A DNA stretch of 64,000 bases from Sclerodactyla briareus (Eukaryota; Echinodermata; Holothuroidea; Dendrochirotida; Sclerodactylidae). Location of the stretch: assembly GCA_026419785.1 (NCBI GenBank), contig JAODTK010005649.1:1-64000 (forward strand), written 5' to 3'. A program made the position numbers and the translations under genes. Shown here one piece after another: positions 58,906-64,000 of this stretch; the stretch's first letter is position 1; each line of letters begins with the position of its first letter. A model generated the notes under the pieces. That model was not told where the DNA came from. It searched no databases and was given only the letters and a program-made list of their open reading frames with translations.

Positions 58906-59639
58906 TCACAGGAGAATTGGGTTTGGGGCACAATAATCCCCCCCCCCACCCCCCCCCCCGCGCAATGCTGGAATGCAACGACATTCTCCTAACGCTGTCA
59001 CATACGGTTTCCCCCAAAAAAATGGGCTAGAGTTTAGTCACTCCTTATTGTTTTATCACAGACCGGCCTGCCATCCGGACGTGCTGCTTTTTGATTTGGG
59101 GATGGAAGCAATATGCAAGTAAAAACATCTGGGCAGGGGATCGTGAACTTCAGTATGACGCTTGACGTGATTGACGTTTGGCGCGGAGGCGTGGCAACCA
59201 CAATTCCTGGACATGTACAATTTTGACACAAAATTAACAGGAACAATCTTATTCTTGCCAGGCAGCCGGCAGCCAGCATCCCCATCCCTCGCTGCCCTGG
59301 CCACCGCCCCAGATCTTCTCTTGATGTAAGCCACTGACCCTAGGTAGAAGCTTTCCAGCCCTTCCACTGTTTCAATTCTCTCGAGTTTTCTCGAATTAGT
59401 AGGCACGTTACAGTTCCAGGCGGCGAAGCCCACAGAATTGCAACAATATCCATCCGAATTTCCAGCTTGAGGGCTCAGCCTTGTACAAATCCTTAAAATA
59501 CCCAGCCGACCAGGGCCCTCACATCGGATTCTCCGTCAATATTCCTGCCGTCATCAGCTTCCTTGACAGCTGGGTGCCGTGCCCCATAGGTCGAGGTTGT
59601 GGCGTCTCCGAATCGCTCTGTAGACTAGCTATGCGGTAA

Positions 59640-60010
59640 TAATAATGATATGTCCGTTTTCTTATATAGCGCGTTAATACCGTATACGTCATTACCCCCT
59701 GGTCTGGTAACTTGTTCGGCCGCCCCAATAGTGCACACATAGAGCTAGAACACCCCTGGCAACCGCCAAAGGTTGCCCCCCACAACATGTCCCCGGGACA
59801 TTTCTTCACATGGCTGCCGTAATCAGCTGCACTTGTATTACAGTAACCTCTCAACGGTTCCCAATACGCCTGGGTGGACGAGCAACGGAGATAAAGCGCC
59901 TGGCCAAGGACGCACAGGAAATGCCAACCGGCATGATTTCGAACTCGACCTTCCGATCACAAGTCCTAAGCCTACCAGCTGATCTCACCCGATCTCAGCC
60001 AATATCCGAT
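59640..60010 (-). mobile_element. tRNA-derived SINE, minus strand
   Basis: The complement reads a B-box-like ggtcgagttcgaaatc, a body with ggcggttgccaggggtg and gggggtaatgacgtat, and the tail cgcgctatataagaaaacgg acatatcattattatta. Head upstream of the B box is diverged. Confidence 0.78.
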
Positions 60011-60454
60011 AGACGGTACGTGGCCACCCGTTGCTAGGTAGGTCCCTTTCCACGAATCTCAAGAATCAGCCTGGGCCTGGCGACTCGCTCAATGGCTTCG
60101 ACTGGCCAGCAACCCGTGGTTAGTTGTGAAAAATTTGGCACTCCTGGAGATCCTGCAGTTCCAACGCATCCTCCATCTCCCGGCTATTAGTACATGGCCG
60201 ATCTTCTTGAGAGTAACGCCCGTCATTGGAGTACTGAGTGCCTTGCTCGGATTTCCTCTCACTAAGAACTAGTAGTTTCATGGGCTACGAATTCTAGCTA
60301 CAGTCATTAGCGCTGAGATTTATCCATCACGGCTGCAATATCCACGCGGGCTAGAAAATTATCTCGTAATAAGCGCTACTAACACCAGCGGAGCATTTGG
60401 ATCACTAAATACCTTTGGTTTCAAAGTTATCTGATAAATCATCCTCAGAATGTA

Positions 60455-60870
60455 CAGTGAATTTGACAGTGACTCTGCTAGAATTATCTATAGTTATAGG
60501 TGTCCCACAAGGCATCTCTGTATTACGACCTTTGCTCTTTATTAATGTATATCAATGATTCCCTACTGGTTTCGATAATTTCCTTCCCTCCCTTTTTGCG
60601 CACGATACTAATTCTGTCTTATATCAGAATAAGAACTTACTGACACGCTGAGCGATGTAACCAGTGAATTACACATATATCCCAAACTGGCTTAGAATAA
60701 AACAGATTACCTCTCATTGTGCTAAAAACAAAACTATTCGATTCTTGATAATAGATTTCATGATACGAATGTCATATCCGTCGTACTAGAGGGCAACAGG
60801 TCGAAGCTCCACCTCATCCAACTTTCCAATAGTGTTGACAATTGGCCCTAATTGAAGCTGGGTTATGCAT
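60455..60870 (+). mobile_element. LINE reverse-transcriptase fragment (Jockey/CR1-like)
   Basis: The plus strand, across frames, shows VIGVPQGI, PLLFINVYINDS-type, FAHDTNSV in place of FADDTNL, and NWLRI-KQ followed by a KNKT block. These are the ordered motifs GVPQGS / ADDT / NWL / KTK of a Jockey/CR1-type enzyme. The catalytic Asp pair is altered to HD and several stops occur. Dead fragment. Confidence 0.75.
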
Positions 60871-60974
60871 ATGTAGAGAAAAATTTCAGTGGTGAGATTC
60901 AAATCGGATGTAGAATATATTGCCAGGAAGTACACTCATTATAACTCTTTCTAATGCTTTTGTCTTCCTCAACT

Positions 60975-61416
60975 TTAAAGGCGAGTCCAGTCAAATATTT
61001 AAATGCCCATATGATTGGTGGTATTGAGATATCTTGGGGGCCCCAATCAAACTTTGCATCCATTTCATAGCATGTCGGTTATAAAGTTACTAATTTTTAA
61101 ATTAGTAATTTATCGCTTCTAAGTTGGCAATTTGGCAAATTGCAACATTTGATGACGTCATATATACCAATTTTAAAGAAAATAAAAATAATTTCCTAAC
61201 TTTTCCCTTATAATTGGGTATATATGACATCATCAAATGGTTGCCGTTTGCCCAAATCACCACCTTATATGAAATTTGAGGAAGCCCTATCTTCCCAACC
61301 GAATAAAAACATGCTATAAACCTGGAACAAAGTGCTATTTGAATGATTTTTTAACATTATACTTTATGACATATACACCAAAAAAGAGTATTCATCCGGC
61401 GGGACTTTGCCTTTAA
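60975..61416. mobile_element. MITE family B, copy 4
   Basis: Starts TTAAAGGCGAGTCCAGTC and ends ggcgggactttgcctttaa. Central palindrome tgatgacgtcatatatacca / gggtatatatgacatcatca. The most diverged copy. Confidence 0.9.
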
Positions 61417-61832
61417 CAGTTGAACAATATTCTTCTCCCGTGGGGACGTACAACTCGAACTATTCTCAATGGCTTGTCCATGTTAATGTTGCAAAAGCGT
61501 GTGATATACGCAATATATGCAATGCGCATTATACTTGTGATTCTGCGAGCCTGTTCAATATATTCTACCTATCTGACTTTCAATTAGGAACATTTTTGTG
61601 TAAAAACGACCCAAAGTATTCAATTACCATTCAAACAACTCTACCTTACATGACTTCAATACGCGTTATCGGCAATCATTTGTGTCACCCTTACTCCAGG
61701 CCGGATCCGAAAGACACGCATACAATAACATTGGTGCGATTGTGGACTCTCGTGACTGACGATCTAAAAAAAGGCTTCTTTAACTTTATTCAAGAACAAC
61801 TTCAATCAGCACCTCCTAAGTTAAAATGCTAA
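61407..61832 (+). other. Unrecognised 141-codon open frame
   Basis: Lies between MITE B4 and the right member of the 1-kb inverted pair. AT-rich, Cys-containing, with no recognisable domain or signal. Chance is possible. Listed because it is the longest plus-strand frame not explained by a repeat or by an antisense shadow. Confidence 0.2.
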
Positions 61833-61919
61833 CGATGAATATTGATTTATCTCCCAGTTTTTAATGACTTTATGGGTTGCAACGTTTTGCTTCTTCTTTT
61901 TTAACCTTTCTCTGTTTGA

Positions 61920-62866
61920 CTCCAGCAGGGGCGTCAGACCGTTTCTGATAAAGTGGGGAGGGGGGGGTGACACATCGAATGCAAATTACCATCTAACGCG
62001 GAGCGCCACTATCTGCTGGTGCCAAGCGTACCCAGAAAAATTTCAGATTTTCATAACCTCAAGATCGACGGAAACGGCACTTGCCAGGCTCAATAGCACC
62101 CCTCTATCGACATGTGTGTTTGAGTAAAAAGACAAATCAAAGAGGTGTCGTTGTGCATACGTAAGATGATTTACAAATATCTGCACACATGGTATTTTTT
62201 TATTACCTTTTCTACTTTGCTTCCGTTGCGTGGATCCGGGGGGTCTACCGCACGGTCTCCGGGTGTGATCGAAGGGAAAGCCATAGGCGTACTGGACGCA
62301 CTCCAATTGGGGGCAGAAAATTTATACCCGAATTTTACCGAAGAAGCCTGCAAAAAATTCAGGCATTTTTTTTTCACTTTGCTTTTTTTCTTTTCCAAAT
62401 TTTCACGAATTTTCGCCCGAATTTTTCATCTCAGAAAAACTTGAGGGAGGGGCAGTCTGCCCCCAAGGCTTCTGAAATTATCGAGTGAACAAAATTATTC
62501 GAAGCATTACATCGCATATTTAGCCTATACAACGCCTGGAAGAAAAACGCCGTTGAAAAATTAATGCACTTTTGGCTATTCGATTTAAAATTCGAGAACT
62601 CGGTATGAAATTGGAAAATCCTTCCACTTCGGCCCTAGTCGGGTCCGAGATCTTCACCTGGGGTCCCGGCACCTGGAATTAAAGTGGCCTTAACAATTTC
62701 CGACGCGATTAATGTTTGGTTAGACCAAAAGTGAATCAGTTTAGAGTGATACAAAATAGGGCATGTGCTTTTTTTTTTATTACGGTCCGGAAAAGTGGGG
62801 GGGGGATGCAACATATGATATCCCCCCCACATGTCCCCCTGTCCCCCACCTGTTGACGCCCATGGA
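61920..62866. repeat. ~1-kb repeat, right member of inverted pair
   Basis: Begins ggggcgtcagaccgtttctg and ends ccccacctgttgacgcccat. Reverse complement of 56662-57672. Both ends contain GGGCGTCA, suggesting short inverted termini of a single ~1-kb non-autonomous element. Confidence 0.85.
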
Positions 62867-62869
62867 CTC

Positions 62870-63540
62870 CAGTATATACATGAACTGACGTTCGTTCCTC
62901 CCATTGTGTACCGACTATAATAGTACGTCTTCAAGACCAGGGGCCGTGCTTCTAAAGAATGCCGCCCGTCAATGTGACCATCGCCGCTGTGGGCTACGGA
63001 AGCCGACAAGTACGGTGGTTGGGAAGTGCCTTTGGCGCGTTATTCAGAGCGACAGTGCCACCACCACCGCTAAGTGAATAGCCCGCCAAAGGAACTTCCC
63101 GTGATGATGGTGGATGGAACGCCGCTAAAGCGGGCGTGCGTTTTCTCGAATCGGTCATGTAGCGATTTTACCGGCCCGGCCCGCATGCCCGCGTGGTCAC
63201 AGTTTCGTCATCGATTTCCGGGGATTTCCCTGCAATCGTACTGGCTTATCGCCCGATAGCGGAGAGTAGAAAACAATGTGATGTACAAAAATGTCCCAAA
63301 AACAAAACATTCATACTGTTTCAACACTCGTAATGATATCTTAACAAATTGTCTCTATTTTTTAACGGCCCAGGACACCTATTTGAACTCATATATGTGC
63401 ATGTTTAAACCATTAACGTGTCAAGTATATGTTTTAAAATGGTATTTTAGGGGATATCGTTGACATTTAGAACATAGGTTCTAAGAAATAAAACACGATG
63501 TTTAGGGTTTTTTTAAACACTAGTACGCGTCCGGTGTTTG
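62870..63540. other. No recognised gene
   Basis: GC-rich unique block 62930-63250, then AT-rich DNA. No motif recognised. Confidence 0.35.
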
Positions 63541-63720
63541 ATAAATAATAATAATAATATAATAATAATAATAATATAATAATAATAATAATAAAATAAT
63601 AATAATAACACTACACGGTTCTTAGATAGCGCGTATACACGCTAAAGTGGGAAGAGGTGCATGATTGTGTTAAAAACGCGGCACCGCCCGCGTTGCCCGC
63701 CCGCGTGCATGGAAATTGTT
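63540..63720 (-). mobile_element. SINE 3' part with (ATT)n tail
   Basis: The minus strand ends tacgcgctatctaagaaccg tgtagtgttattattatttt, the same kind of tail as the other SINEs. The ATT/ATA microsatellite at 63545-63608 is its tail. Confidence 0.65.
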
Positions 63721-64000
63721 TGAAAATATTACAATCAATCTAAAATTATTATTTTTTTATTATTTTTATATATTATAATAACATATGTTGCTTTGATTGA
63801 GTCAGCTAGAATGTGAGCTCTTAAACGTTTGAGATGCATATGCTCCACAGGAAACGGGTGAAAAATCCTACTTCATACTGCGAAATTGGCGGTGGGAAAA
63901 CAAACAACCGCGGGCGAAGCGCTCGGGATTTTTTTGTGCTCATTACAAATGTACGGGATAATGTCTATAGACCCTCGTCTCATTGGTCCCCCGTCTCATT

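Overview
The window is intron-rich animal genomic DNA with no bacterial features. A single recognisable host gene dominates it: synaptojanin, the two-domain phosphoinositide phosphatase of clathrin-mediated endocytosis and synaptic-vesicle recycling. It lies on the minus strand. Its first recognised exon is at about 49.27 kb and its proline-rich C-terminal exon is at about 1.44 kb. I assigned eighteen exons by translating short GT/AG-bounded segments and matching them to remembered synaptojanin domain order: SAC1 domain at 49.3-27.6 kb, inositol 5-phosphatase catalytic domain at 19.6-5.5 kb, the following RRM-like end at 5.7-4.0 kb, and the proline-rich tail near 1.4-1.9 kb. Three parts were not found: the 5' exon(s) with the initiator Met, the exon carrying the SAC1 CX5R active site (expected at 28.34-33.81 kb), and a short exon in the RRM-like region (expected at 4.18-5.54 kb). 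Most exons carry one to three single-base frame breaks although the splice sites are good. This fits an unpolished long-read assembly better than a pseudogene.

The rest is intronic or flanking repeat DNA. It includes a ~70-bp satellite (2.57-3.83 kb), a 115-bp tandem repeat (9.2-9.67 kb), a ~42-bp minisatellite (12.3-12.72 kb) split by a 2.14-kb inserted element (10.19-12.34 kb), a 36-bp minisatellite of about 40 copies (36.66-38.18 kb), a 25-bp palindromic array (44.97-45.29 kb) and a 26-bp array (52.53-52.70 kb). Mobile DNA includes a degraded RTE-like LINE (25.35-27.02 kb), CR1/L2/Jockey-like LINE pieces (15.73-16.62 and 60.45-60.86 kb), several tRNA-derived SINEs, a four-copy TTAAAGG-ended palindromic MITE family, a second MITE family with one clean target duplication, a 2.3-kb foldback element (21.58-23.85 kb) and a pair of ~1-kb inverted copies (56.66-57.67 / 61.92-62.87 kb).

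Organism: a marine invertebrate, probably a deuterostome (echinoderm or hemichordate type). The reasons are the SINE/LINE types with GCGCTATATAA tails, the frequent taggcctaggc words, the long introns and the poly-G/poly-C runs. This is inference and no species is claimed. Beyond synaptojanin I see no second host gene I would defend. The upstream third of the window (49.3-64 kb) is repeat-rich and holds only unrecognised short open frames.
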